Shown here piece by piece: positions 1-6,400 of a DNA stretch of 7,931 nucleotides. Origin of the DNA: Gallionellaceae bacterium (lineage in GTDB: Bacteria; Pseudomonadota; Gammaproteobacteria; Burkholderiales; Gallionellaceae); assembly GCA_030690855.1 (NCBI GenBank), contig JAUYFR010000146.1:1-7931 (forward strand). The letters run 5' to 3'. Numbering within the stretch: the stretch's first letter is position 1; each line of letters begins with the position of its first letter. Under the pieces are notes generated by a model. The model was not told the DNA's origin. It ran no database searches and saw only the letters and a list, made by a program, of their open reading frames with translations. A program made the translations under genes and the position numbers.

Positions 1-91
1 GAATAATGGTTTCCGGCGCAACTTCATTGACGATAGTTTCCACCATTTGGCGCAGCAGCACTTCTTCGTTACTGAATGAATTAGCGAGCAT
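1..91 (-). CDS. Partial N-terminus of a probable MNT-type nucleotidyltransferase domain protein
   Basis: Only the first 30 codons are visible; the gene runs off the left edge. Reading the minus strand from the ATG at 91, the peptide begins MLANSFSNEEVLLRQ and ends NEVAPETII. A segment like 'APETIILFGSRARG' is typical just before and across the GSxxRG nucleotide-binding motif of small minimal nucleotidyltransferases, often the antitoxin-like partner of HEPN toxins, so the active site should lie just outside the window. A purine-rich GGGAAGAAG lies 4 bases upstream of this ATG and favours it; an in-frame ATG at 133 would add 14 residues but would start inside the adjacent inverted repeat. The gene is divergent from the signalling genes. 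The family call rests on the short N-terminal pattern alone. It could be another protein with a similar N-terminal helix. Confidence 0.5.
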   Translation of the reverse strand, partial: MLANSFSNEEVLLRQMVETIVNEVAPETII

Positions 92-205
92 TGGCTTCTT
101 CCCGGTCGAATTTATAGTTGCTTGTATCCACATTAATCCCAAATAATCCATTAGAAAAAACTGCGTCATTCCGGCGAAGGCCGGAATCCAGATGATTAAC
201 AAACC

Positions 206-219
206 CCCACGAAAGTGGG
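206..219. repeat. Small hairpin with GAAA loop
   Basis: CCCAC and GTGGG form a 5-bp stem closed by a GAAA (GNRA-type) loop inside the core of the inverted-repeat element. It is short and could be chance, but it lies in a stretch made up largely of palindromes. Confidence 0.4.
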
Positions 220-260
220 ACAACATCATGGTTTTGTCTGCGCACCCGCAAGGGGTAGGC

Positions 261-296
261 CGTGGTTGTAAAGCCGATAAATCGGCGACAACCACG
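261..296. repeat. Nested double-stem palindrome inside the 131-381 element
   Basis: CGTGGTTGT (261-269) is perfectly complementary to ACAACCACG (288-296). Between them GCCGAT (273-278) pairs with ATCGGC (281-286) around a two-base loop. The result is one extended hairpin of 15 base pairs with a small internal bulge. No reading frame explains it. It may be a separate short palindromic repeat inserted in, or carried by, the larger element. Confidence 0.65.
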
Positions 297-405
297 CACT
301 CGCGGCATGTTTTTTTATGACTGGATTCCGGCCTTTGCCGGAATGACGCAGTTTTTACTAGTGAATTATTTGGGTTAAATGCTATTTCTTCAAATCTTCA
401 AATCG

Positions 406-453
406 ATGAGCACAGACACAACGGACACGGCACGCCGTACCTCTACGCGGTGA
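406..453 (+). other. Possible threonine-rich 15-codon leader ORF
   Basis: ATG at 406 opens a frame encoding MSTDTTDTARRTSTR; its stop TGA (451-453) overlaps the ATG (453) of the binding-protein gene as TGATG. Six of 15 residues are threonine. The overlap could allow translational coupling, and the downstream gene has no clear Shine-Dalgarno sequence of its own. However, none is visible before position 406 either, so this may be chance. Confidence 0.2.
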
Positions 454-1259
454 TGAGAGCGGCGCTGACATTATTGGTTTTTTTGTTGGCACCGATACTC
501 GTTGCCCGTGCCGAAACACAGCCCATCGTTTTTCAATCCACTGAAACACCGCCTTTTTGGTCCGCTTCACTATCCAATAATGGCGTAGGCGGCAGTATGT
601 TGCGCTTGATGTCAGAAGCAGCGGGCATCCCCTACAGCATCGACTATCTGCCGGTAAAGCGCTTCCGCACCAGCGAGGCCAGTTTTATTGTGGGCGACCC
701 TGACATCATCACCAGTAAAACTCAGCGCACGGTGATTCCCATCGGTTTATTTCGGCTGGCTTTTTTTTATTACAAGCCGCATCACCCTATCATGAATTTT
801 CAGGGAATGAGAGCGTTGCGTGGTAACACCATGGGTGTGTTGCGCGGCACTTTAGAAGATAAACAAATATTTTTGCGCAATGGCATCACAATTGAGGAGA
901 GTGATAGCAACGAATCGCTATTACGCAAACTGAAAAGAGAGCGTTTAGATTTTTGCATCATGGTGGCAGGGGCAGGGCGCCATGCCATTAAAAAAGAATT
1001 CCCCAACGAAACCGAAAACTTCGCTGAATATATTGTTCCTGACTCGCAACGCCCCATTGCCATCATGATTGACACTTCGCAAGCGCATGGCAAGGCGCTT
1101 GCGAAGCGCTATCGAAATGTCTTGGCTGCGACGGTGCATAGTCGCGCCTATTATGAAATTTTGGAAAAGCATTACGGCAAAAATAATGTGCGAGACACTT
1201 ACTTTACTGAACTGTTTAGTTTCGTAAAATCGTATGATGACGCCTTGATCAGTCAGTAG
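453..1259 (+). CDS. Periplasmic solute-binding protein, family 3 (SBP_bac_3-like)
   Basis: The product is a 268-residue secreted protein. Residues 1-20 form a classic Sec signal peptide: a short basic start, a leucine-rich core and an A-R-A cleavage site before ETQ. The mature part has the layout of family-3 binding proteins: an opening beta-strand followed by a 'TETPPFWS' segment, a 'GGSMLRLMSEAAGI' helix, a central 'LRGNTMGVLRGT' turn starting the second lobe, and a 'SLLRKLKRERLDFCIM' stretch. This family binds amino acids or similar small polar ligands; the ligand here cannot be read. A GTG at 450 could also start it, but the ATG at 453 is preferred. The sensor kinase begins 20 bp after its stop and no permease or ATPase is adjacent, so it may be a ligand-presenting sensor subunit rather than a transport component (inference). 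The coding sequence contains a strong 12-bp inverted repeat at 1075-1106. Confidence 0.85.
   Translation: MRAALTLLVFLLAPILVARAETQPIVFQSTETPPFWSASLSNNGVGGSMLRLMSEAAGIPYSIDYLPVKRFRTSEASFIVGDPDIITSKTQRTVIPIGLFRLAFFYYKPHHPIMNFQGMRALRGNTMGVLRGTLEDKQIFLRNGITIEESDSNESLLRKLKRERLDFCIMVAGAGRHAIKKEFPNETENFAEYIVPDSQRPIAIMIDTSQAHGKALAKRYRNVLAATVHSRAYYEILEKHYGKNNVRDTYFTELFSFVKSYDDALISQ
1075..1106. repeat. Perfect 12-bp inverted repeat inside the binding-protein gene
   Basis: CTTCGCAAGCGC (1075-1086) and its exact reverse complement (1095-1106) are separated by 8 bases. The stem is GC-rich and there is no following T-run, so it is not an intrinsic terminator. It encodes part of the 'SQAHGKALAKR' segment, so codon constraint may account for some of it. 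Confidence 0.7.
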
Positions 1260-1279
1260 CGCTTATCTCAATCGAACTA

Positions 1280-3898
1280 ATGCAAATTAAAAGCAAATCT
1301 AAATCGCTTTTCCAGCAACTCAGCATCGCGCTGATTGTGCTCATTACTCTAGTTTCTTTCAGCTTTAATCTGCTGAGCTATTTATATTTCGCCTACGACG
1401 CGCGCAATGCCAGTGAAAGCAAAGTTGCTGAATATGCCGAACACCTGCGGGGCGAGTTAGAGTGGCCGTTGTGGAATATTGATGATGAGCGCGTGGCACA
1501 AATCGGTAGCGTATTCGCCGGAAACATCGAGATCGTTTCATTGATTATTCGCGATGATCAGGCCCGCATTGTTTATCAACATATTAAGCCTGAAACCAGC
1601 AAGCTCAAGCGCAAAATTGCCGTGATACATAATGGTCAAGATATCGGCGAAATTGAGATTGGGATTAACCAAAGTCTAGCTGACAATCGCGACAAGGAAT
1701 TGTTGTTGGGGGGCATCGTCACTCTGCTCATGTTGATTGTGGCACTCTCCCTGTCCATGCGTTGGCTGCTAACTAAATTGCTCAAAAAGCCGCTCGAACA
1801 AATTGGTGAAGCAACGCGCAATATCGTTACAGGCAAATATCAACAATTAGATTCAGAGCATGTCTACGAAGAATTTGCACCGATACTCGAAGGGTTTGAG
1901 GCGATGTCACTCGCGGTTGCTAACCGCGAAAGTAGCCTACGGAACGCTAACGAAAATTTAGCGGACGAAGTCGAAGAACGCAAACGTATGGAAGAAGAAT
2001 TGCATCGCCATAAAGAGCACTTGGAAGAAGAAGTGCAGGTCCGTACCAAAGAGCTAGTGGCCGCGCGCGAACAAGCGGATGCCGCTAACGAGGCAAAGAG
2101 TATTTTTCTGGCCAACATGAGCCACGAGATTCGCACCCCGATGAACGCCATTATTGGCTTGAACTATTTACTCCGGCGCGGCGCGAATAAAGAGCAGTTA
2201 GATCGCCTTACTAAAATCGACAGTGCTGGCCAGCACCTGTTAAGCATCATCAATGACATCCTTGATTTGTCCAAGATTGAATCGGGTCGCCTGCACATCG
2301 AAAGTACCAATTTCCACCTCTCCAGTATTCTTGATAACGTTGCCTCCATTATTGGGCACACCGCCAAAGAGAAAAAACTGAGCATTGAAATATCCTACGA
2401 TGAAGTGCCAATGTGGCTAAACGGCGACCCCACTCGCTTGCGTCAAGCCCTGCTCAATTACGCCAGTAATGCGGTTAAATTTACCGACGAGGGGCGCATC
2501 TCTTTACGTGCCAAATTACTGCAAGAAAAAGCGGGCGAATTGTTGGTGCGCTTTGAAGCAGCGGATACAGGTATCGGTATTACCCCTGAGCAAATGCCGC
2601 GTATGTTCCATGCCTTCGAGCAAGCTGACTCATCCACTACGCGTAAATATGGGGGCACAGGTTTGGGGTTGGTGATTACGCGCCGCTTGGCGCAACTGAT
2701 GGGCGGAGAATTCGGTGTCGAGAGCACACCGGGTAAAGGCAGTACTTTCTGGTTTACCGCGCGCTTGCATCGTGGCCAAGGTGCGATGCCGCCAACGTTG
2801 AATATGCATGAAAAAAATGCCGAGGATCATTTGCGCAAAACGCACGCGGGGCGTCGTATCCTGTTAGCTGAAGATAATGCGATCAATCGCGAAGTGGCAC
2901 TAGAGTTGTTGCATGGCGTGGGCTTAAATGCGGACGTGGCAGAAGATGGCTTGCAAGCACTCGAGATGATTAAGGCGCAGGGCTACGATCTCATTCTTAT
3001 GGACATGCAAATGCCGCACATGGACGGTGTCGAAGCCACGCGTGCCATTCGCAAATTAGCCGAATGGCGCGATAAACCTATTATTGCGATGACGGCTAAT
3101 GCCTTTGACGAAGATCGACATATTTGCGAAGAAGCCGGCATGAACGATTTTGTGGCCAAACCGGTTGACCCTAAAGTGCTCTACAGCGTGCTGAGCCTGT
3201 GGTTGGCGCGAACACCTATTACTGAAGTGTCAGCAGTTACCGCAAAACTGGTTGAAAAACCGAAAGAGGGTAATGGCAGCGCAGAAACCGTATTGCAACA
3301 CTTGGCCGTCATTCCTGGTGTGAGTGTGGCGCGTGGTCTCATCGCGCTCAACGGCAATGCCGAAAAATATGCCAGCCTGATGCAGCGCTTTGTCAGTGAA
3401 CATAGTAAAGACATGAATCTTTTGCAAACGCACTTGTCGGCCAAAGAATATGAAGATGCTCGGCGTTTAGCGCACACCATCAAGGGTACTGCGGCCACAA
3501 TGGGAGCGGAAAAACTCTCGGCGCTAGCGGCCAATATAGATGCTCGATTGCGCACAAGAGGTGAGACGGAGCTTGCGAGTGAATTATTCGCCGAAGAGAT
3601 TGCCGCAATGACGGTTGAATTCGCCGCATTGGCAAAAGCACTGGCGAGCGCTTTTGCAGCGCAACCCGTCCTCGTGGCGACGGAGTTGGAAGCACACGAA
3701 TTAAAAATGCTGCTAAAAAGAATGGCATCGCTGATTGAGAAAAATGATGCAGCGGCGATTCCTTTGTTTGAAAAAAATCAAGCAGCCTTGCACGCAAAAT
3801 TTGGGGAGGCAGGAATCGCGTTAGGCGAGCAGATAAAACATTTTGATTTTAGTGGCGCGCTAAAAACATTAGAAAATTTGAGGCACTCGGCTGGCTAG
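1280..3898 (+). CDS. Hybrid sensor histidine kinase (HAMP-HisKA-HATPase-REC-HPt)
   Basis: An inner-membrane sensor of 872 residues. Transmembrane helix 1 is at about 14-37, followed by a periplasmic domain of roughly 100 residues with a 'PLWNIDDE' motif, transmembrane helix 2 at about 141-163, a HAMP linker at 164-217 and a charged coiled coil to about 268. The HisKA H-box has phosphoacceptor H282. The HATPase carries the N-box N397, the DTGIGI box with D429 and the GGTGLGL box from 458. The receiver has E531/D532, phosphoacceptor D575, T605 and K627. The HPt domain has H732. A further helical C-terminal tail (about 795-872) ends with 'FDFSGALKTL'. All catalytic residues are present, so a full H-D-H relay is expected. 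There is no cytoplasmic PAS domain, so sensing should occur through the periplasmic part, probably with the binding protein encoded just upstream. No strong Shine-Dalgarno is visible before the ATG; coupling to the upstream gene is plausible. Confidence 0.95.
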   Translation: MQIKSKSKSLFQQLSIALIVLITLVSFSFNLLSYLYFAYDARNASESKVAEYAEHLRGELEWPLWNIDDERVAQIGSVFAGNIEIVSLIIRDDQARIVYQHIKPETSKLKRKIAVIHNGQDIGEIEIGINQSLADNRDKELLLGGIVTLLMLIVALSLSMRWLLTKLLKKPLEQIGEATRNIVTGKYQQLDSEHVYEEFAPILEGFEAMSLAVANRESSLRNANENLADEVEERKRMEEELHRHKEHLEEEVQVRTKELVAAREQADAANEAKSIFLANMSHEIRTPMNAIIGLNYLLRRGANKEQLDRLTKIDSAGQHLLSIINDILDLSKIESGRLHIESTNFHLSSILDNVASIIGHTAKEKKLSIEISYDEVPMWLNGDPTRLRQALLNYASNAVKFTDEGRISLRAKLLQEKAGELLVRFEAADTGIGITPEQMPRMFHAFEQADSSTTRKYGGTGLGLVITRRLAQLMGGEFGVESTPGKGSTFWFTARLHRGQGAMPPTLNMHEKNAEDHLRKTHAGRRILLAEDNAINREVALELLHGVGLNADVAEDGLQALEMIKAQGYDLILMDMQMPHMDGVEATRAIRKLAEWRDKPIIAMTANAFDEDRHICEEAGMNDFVAKPVDPKVLYSVLSLWLARTPITEVSAVTAKLVEKPKEGNGSAETVLQHLAVIPGVSVARGLIALNGNAEKYASLMQRFVSEHSKDMNLLQTHLSAKEYEDARRLAHTIKGTAATMGAEKLSALAANIDARLRTRGETELASELFAEEIAAMTVEFAALAKALASAFAAQPVLVATELEAHELKMLLKRMASLIEKNDAAAIPLFEKNQAALHAKFGEAGIALGEQIKHFDFSGALKTLENLRHSAG

Positions 3899-3970
3899 AT
3901 AGGGTGATTGAAACTTAGGGGTGTCTAAACTAAGGTTGGCCTGGGGGCGGTTGGGAGTCGCGCACTTTTT

Positions 3971-4090
3971 CTTTCCTTTAGCCCTCTCCCCCAGCCCCTC
4001 TCCCACAAGTGGGAGAGGGGAGTTGCACCGCCACTGAGCCGTTCCCTCTCTCACTTGTGGGAGAGGGCTAGGGAGAGGGTTAAGGAAAAG
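3971..4090. repeat. Large inverted repeat with two internal hairpins (CCCTCTCCC family)
   Basis: The segment 3971-4010 is repeated in inverted orientation at 4053-4090 with few differences and a two-base length change. Each arm also folds alone: CCTCTCCCA/TGGGAGAGG around CAAG near 3998-4019, and CCCTCTCTCA/TGGGAGAGGG around CTTG at 4044-4067. This is a pyrimidine/purine-rich extragenic repeat of the kind scattered in many proteobacterial genomes. It lies after the kinase stop and could act as a transcription or RNA-stability element between the kinase and HD-GYP genes, but no T-run marks a terminator. Confidence 0.75.
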
Positions 4091-4103
4091 TAAAAGAGTT
4101 TGG

Positions 4104-4230
4104 GGTTTTGTAGGTTGGGCTTTAGCCCAACAGCAAGCGTCGGGTTGAAACCCGACCCACAAGAGGAAAAGAGGTTTTGTAGGTCGGACTTGAGTCCGAC
4201 GTTGTTGGGTTAAAGCCCAACCTACAAAAG
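4104..4230. repeat. Nested inverted-repeat element built from GTAGGTYGG palindromes
   Basis: TTTTGTAGGTTGGGCTTTAG at the left end is nearly reverse-complementary to the right end (4204-4228), making an outer inverted repeat of about 25 bp. Inside are separate palindromes: GTTGGGCT/AGCCCAAC at 4114-4131, GTCGGGT/ACCCGAC at 4139-4156, GTCGGACT/AGTCCGAC at 4183-4200, and GTTGGGTT/AGCCCAAC at 4204-4221. All are variants of one theme, GTAGGT followed by a GC-rich palindrome. Their relationship suggests repeated insertion or amplification of one short element. No gene is credible in this stretch. Confidence 0.75.
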
Positions 4231-4242
4231 GGGCGCAATGGT

Positions 4243-4268
4243 TTTCGTAGGTCGGACTTGAGTCCGAC
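4243..4268. repeat. Solo palindrome copy, direct repeat of 4175-4200
   Basis: GTCGGACTTGAGTCCGAC at 4251-4268 is identical to 4183-4200, and the flank TTTTCGTAG differs by only one base from TTTTGTAG in the upstream copy. It ends about 30 bp before the start of the HD-GYP gene, so it lies in that gene's leader. Confidence 0.75.
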
Positions 4269-4300
4269 AAGAGCTGTACAAATTTAAAAGAGAAATAAGC

Positions 4301-5392
4301 ATGCAAACGCAAACAGCCACCATTCTTATCGTCGATGATTCATCTGAAAACCTCTATGTTTTAAACGAGCTTCTTCGTCCAAAATACCAAGTGCTGGCAG
4401 CGACCACTGGCGAGCTTGCTTTGCGCATTGTCAATGGACAAGCCAAGCCCGATCTTATTTTGCTCGATGTAATGATGCCGGTGATGGATGGCTATGCGGT
4501 GTTAGCAAATCTCTTAGCGGAGCCCGCTACCCGTGACATTCCGGTTATTTTTCTCACCGCTTTGGTGGGCGCGGGTGAGGAAGAGCGCGGCCTGAAGCAA
4601 GGCGCGGTGGACTACATCACTAAACCGATTGTCCCTGTCGTGGCGTTAGCGCGTATCAATACCCAACTGCAAGCCAAGTTAGCACGTGACTGGCTGAAAA
4701 ACCAAAACGCCACACTTGAAGCTGAAGTAGCGCGTCGTATGGAAGAAAACAATCTTACCCAGCAGGTCAGTATTCGTGCGCTCGCGCACTTGGCCGAAAC
4801 CCGCGACACCGATACCGGTAACCACATTTTGCGTACGCAAAGCTACGTGCAGCATATCGCCACCCTGTTGCGTCATCATCCACGTTTTGAAGCCTTGCTG
4901 AGTACTCAATATATTGAACTGTTAGCGCGCTCTGCGCCCTTGCATGACATCGGTAAGGTGGGCATTCCTGACAACATCTTGCTCAAGCCTGGAAAGCTAA
5001 CGCCAGAAGAGTGGACGGTGATGAAAACGCACGCCAAGTTGGGCAGTGATGCGATTGAACATGCCGAGGGCGATATCGAACGCTCTTTGCCGTTCCTCTC
5101 GGTGGCTAAAGAAATCGCCCGCTGGCACCACGAAAAATGGGATGGCAGTGGCTATCCAGATGGTAAGTGCGGCGAGGGTATTCCTGTTTCTGCACGGCTT
5201 ATGGCGCTGGCGGATGTGTTTGATGCGCTGCTTTCAGTGCGCCCTTACAAGCCTGCCATGCCTCTGGACAAAGTTCGCACCATTATTGCCGAAGGACGCG
5301 GCACGCATTTCGATCCAGATGTGGCGGATGCGTTCTTGGCGCATTTTGATGATTTCGTTGCCATTGCCCGCCTCCACGCAGACGAAGCTTAG
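4301..5392 (+). CDS. Two-component response regulator with HD-GYP phosphodiesterase domain (RpfG-like)
   Basis: A cytoplasmic 363-residue protein. The N-terminal receiver (about 6-120) has the acidic pair D12/D13, phosphoacceptor D56 in 'LLDVMMP', T86 and K108. A helical linker (about 121-150) leads into an HD-GYP domain (about 150-345). There the expected metal and catalytic residues are visible: H175 in 'DTGNH', H215-D216 with K219 in 'HDIGK', H244, and H276-H277 followed by 'EKWDGSGYP' containing the GYP signature. The family hydrolyses cyclic di-GMP, and the intact motif argues for activity. Start choice: AAGAGA lies 9 bases before the ATG at the start of a good receiver fold. It follows a kinase that ends in an HPt domain, so it is the likely relay output (inference). 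The roughly 400-bp repeat-filled gap leaves open whether the two genes share a transcript. Confidence 0.95.
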   Translation: MQTQTATILIVDDSSENLYVLNELLRPKYQVLAATTGELALRIVNGQAKPDLILLDVMMPVMDGYAVLANLLAEPATRDIPVIFLTALVGAGEEERGLKQGAVDYITKPIVPVVALARINTQLQAKLARDWLKNQNATLEAEVARRMEENNLTQQVSIRALAHLAETRDTDTGNHILRTQSYVQHIATLLRHHPRFEALLSTQYIELLARSAPLHDIGKVGIPDNILLKPGKLTPEEWTVMKTHAKLGSDAIEHAEGDIERSLPFLSVAKEIARWHHEKWDGSGYPDGKCGEGIPVSARLMALADVFDALLSVRPYKPAMPLDKVRTIIAEGRGTHFDPDVADAFLAHFDDFVAIARLHADEA

Positions 5393-5421
5393 AACAGCAG
5401 GCTAATCGAGTAGGGGACGCG

Positions 5422-5529
5422 ATGAGTACCGAGCAAAATCAGCCGCAATCTGTAGCGCAGTCCAAGCCTGAACCCCAACGAAACCTAACGCCTCCCGTAG
5501 GTCGGGTTTCAACCCGACGCAGCTCTTGA
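5422..5529 (+). pseudogene. 35-codon ORF remnant ended by an inserted palindrome
   Basis: ATG at 5422 is preceded by AGGGGA at good spacing and opens a polar, glutamine- and proline-rich N-terminus, MSTEQNQPQSVAQSKPEPQ, continuing to about residue 25. The frame then enters the GTAGGTCGGG palindrome at 5497-5518 and stops at 5527. The strong ribosome-binding site and 29-base distance from the HD-GYP stop suggest the start of a former third cistron whose body was lost when the repeat arrived. A real 35-residue peptide or a chance ORF cannot be excluded. No family is recognisable. Confidence 0.4.
5494..5518. repeat. Extragenic palindrome, same family as the 4104-4268 cluster
   Basis: GTCGGGTTTCAACCCGAC at 5501-5518 has an 8-bp stem and two-base loop and is the exact reverse complement of 4139-4156. 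It carries the same GTAG flank as the other copies. It sits between the HD-GYP gene and the outer-membrane protein gene and has no following T-run, so terminator activity is uncertain. Confidence 0.75.
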
Positions 5530-5564
5530 TTCACGAATAAATTATTAATAAAAAAGGAAGAAAA

Positions 5565-6341
5565 ATGAAGCAATCAAAATTACTGATCACCGCACTGACC
5601 ATGGCTTTCGCAATACCTGCGGTTGCGGCTGAAACACCATCCGCTTCTCCAGTCACCTACAACATTGGCATCGTCTCCGACTACATCGTGCGCGGCCTTA
5701 CGCAAACCAGCCACAAACCAGCGATTCAAGGCGGGGGGGATTATGCACATGGCAGTGGGTTTTATTTGGGCGCGTGGGCTTCTAATGTGCGCTGGATTAA
5801 AGACAGTGGGGCAGTCACCAGCGGAGATGGCACGGTGGAGCTAGACACTTATCTGGGCATTAAAAATTATGTCGTCGCGGATGTGAGTTACGACCTTGGC
5901 TTGGTGCGCTATAACTATCTGGGCGGCTATGAGCCTAATACTGCTGGGGGCTTCAATAACGCCGATACGCTTGAGGCCTATGTTGCCGTGGCACATAAAT
6001 GGTTGAGCATTAAATATTCGTACAGTTTGTTAGATGGCTTTTTGACCACGCCGGGCACTAAAGGTACAAATTACTTGGATTTAACGGCGACCTATCCGTT
6101 CGCTGATAGTGGTATGTCGCTGATTGGGCATTACGGCAAGCAGACGTTTGTGGGTAAAACCACCGACACTCCCGGTAATGCGCTGAGCTACGAAGATTAT
6201 AAAGTAGCACACACTCAAGATTTCAGTGGTTATGTGTTGGGGCTGAATTACACCAGTACCAACGCGAGTAATGCTTGGACTTTTAACGGACAGCAGTGGG
6301 GTAAGAGTAATGTGATGTTGTCACTCACGCATACGTTTTAA
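5565..6341 (+). CDS. TorF-family (TIGR02001/Gcw_chp) outer-membrane protein
   Basis: A 258-residue exported protein with a signal peptide (1-22) and A-x-A cleavage before ETPSAS. The mature N-terminus carries the family hallmark: 'YNIGIVSDYIVRGLTQT' followed by 'PAIQGGGDYAHGSGFYLGAWASNV', a pattern I know from the TIGR02001 putative porins. Alternating polar/aromatic strands, glycine-rich turns and a C-terminal phenylalanine ('LSLTHTF') fit a beta-barrel inserted by the Bam machinery. The substrate is unknown for most members. AAGGAAG lies 5 bases before the ATG, the best ribosome-binding site in the window, after an AT-rich leader that could contain a promoter. It lies between two signalling modules, so it may belong to the same regulon, but nothing in the sequence proves this. 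Confidence 0.88.
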   Translation: MKQSKLLITALTMAFAIPAVAAETPSASPVTYNIGIVSDYIVRGLTQTSHKPAIQGGGDYAHGSGFYLGAWASNVRWIKDSGAVTSGDGTVELDTYLGIKNYVVADVSYDLGLVRYNYLGGYEPNTAGGFNNADTLEAYVAVAHKWLSIKYSYSLLDGFLTTPGTKGTNYLDLTATYPFADSGMSLIGHYGKQTFVGKTTDTPGNALSYEDYKVAHTQDFSGYVLGLNYTSTNASNAWTFNGQQWGKSNVMLSLTHTF

Positions 6342-6344
6342 TTT

Positions 6345-6376
6345 TTAGGTAAAGGGTCAGGGCTAGGGTGAGCGGG
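6345..6376. repeat. Degenerate fragment resembling the CCCTCTCCC repeat
   Basis: The intergenic run around CAGGGCTAGGGTGAGCGGG resembles the right arm of the 3971-4090 repeat (GAGAGGGCTAGGGAGAGGGT). No inverted partner remains nearby, so this would be a relic half copy. The match is short and G-rich, which limits confidence. Confidence 0.4.
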
Positions 6377-6400
6377 TTGATTTTTAGTTAGGGAGGCGTG

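Larger units (their letters stand above)
131..381. mobile_element. MITE/REPIN-like element with 61-bp terminal inverted repeats
   Basis: The left arm (131-191) and right arm (321-381) are inverted copies that align without gaps over 61 bp with about six mismatches, and similarity stops abruptly on both outer and inner sides. Each arm contains its own hairpin with an 8-bp stem: ATTCCGGC/GCCGGAAT at 168-187 and again at 325-344. The roughly 130-bp centre holds further hairpins (206-219 and 261-296) and no convincing gene. Two REP-like hairpins in opposite orientation bracketing a short core is the architecture of REPIN or MITE elements, which depend on a transposase elsewhere. No target-site duplication could be fixed with confidence. 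It fills most of the space between the divergent nucleotidyltransferase and binding-protein genes, so it may carry or disturb their promoters. Confidence 0.75.

Noticed and set aside
81..308. 75-codon minus-strand ORF
   Set aside because: It reads through one arm and the core of the inverted-repeat element and overlaps the better-supported nucleotidyltransferase start in another frame; peptides such as LDSGLRRNDA are familiar translations of this kind of repeat.
3181..3555. 124-codon minus-strand ORF within the kinase gene
   Set aside because: It lies opposite the receiver/HPt part of a clearly coding gene and shows no recognisable protein features.
4175..4268. Possible CRISPR-like array from the two identical GTCGGACTTGAGTCCGAC copies
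   Set aside because: There are only two direct copies, with a mixture of inverted variants and no regular spacers; they fit an extragenic palindrome family instead.
3869..4312. 147-codon minus-strand ORF across the repeat region
   Set aside because: It is almost entirely a translation of the palindromic repeats, with low-complexity Pro/Leu/Ser-rich content and no domain, and it overlaps the ends of two solid genes.
5046..5405. 119-codon plus-strand ORF overlapping the HD-GYP gene
   Set aside because: It is a shifted-frame shadow of the HD-GYP domain, where the GYP and metal-site motifs are in the other frame.
5501..5531. Intrinsic terminator after the HD-GYP gene
   Set aside because: The stem is good but no T-run follows it, and the same palindrome occurs elsewhere as a repeat, so terminator function is not supported.
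5526..5550. Sigma-70 promoter in the AT-rich leader of the TorF-like gene
   Set aside because: TTGATT at 5526 could be a -35 box, but no -10 box lies at an acceptable spacing, so no specific promoter is claimed.
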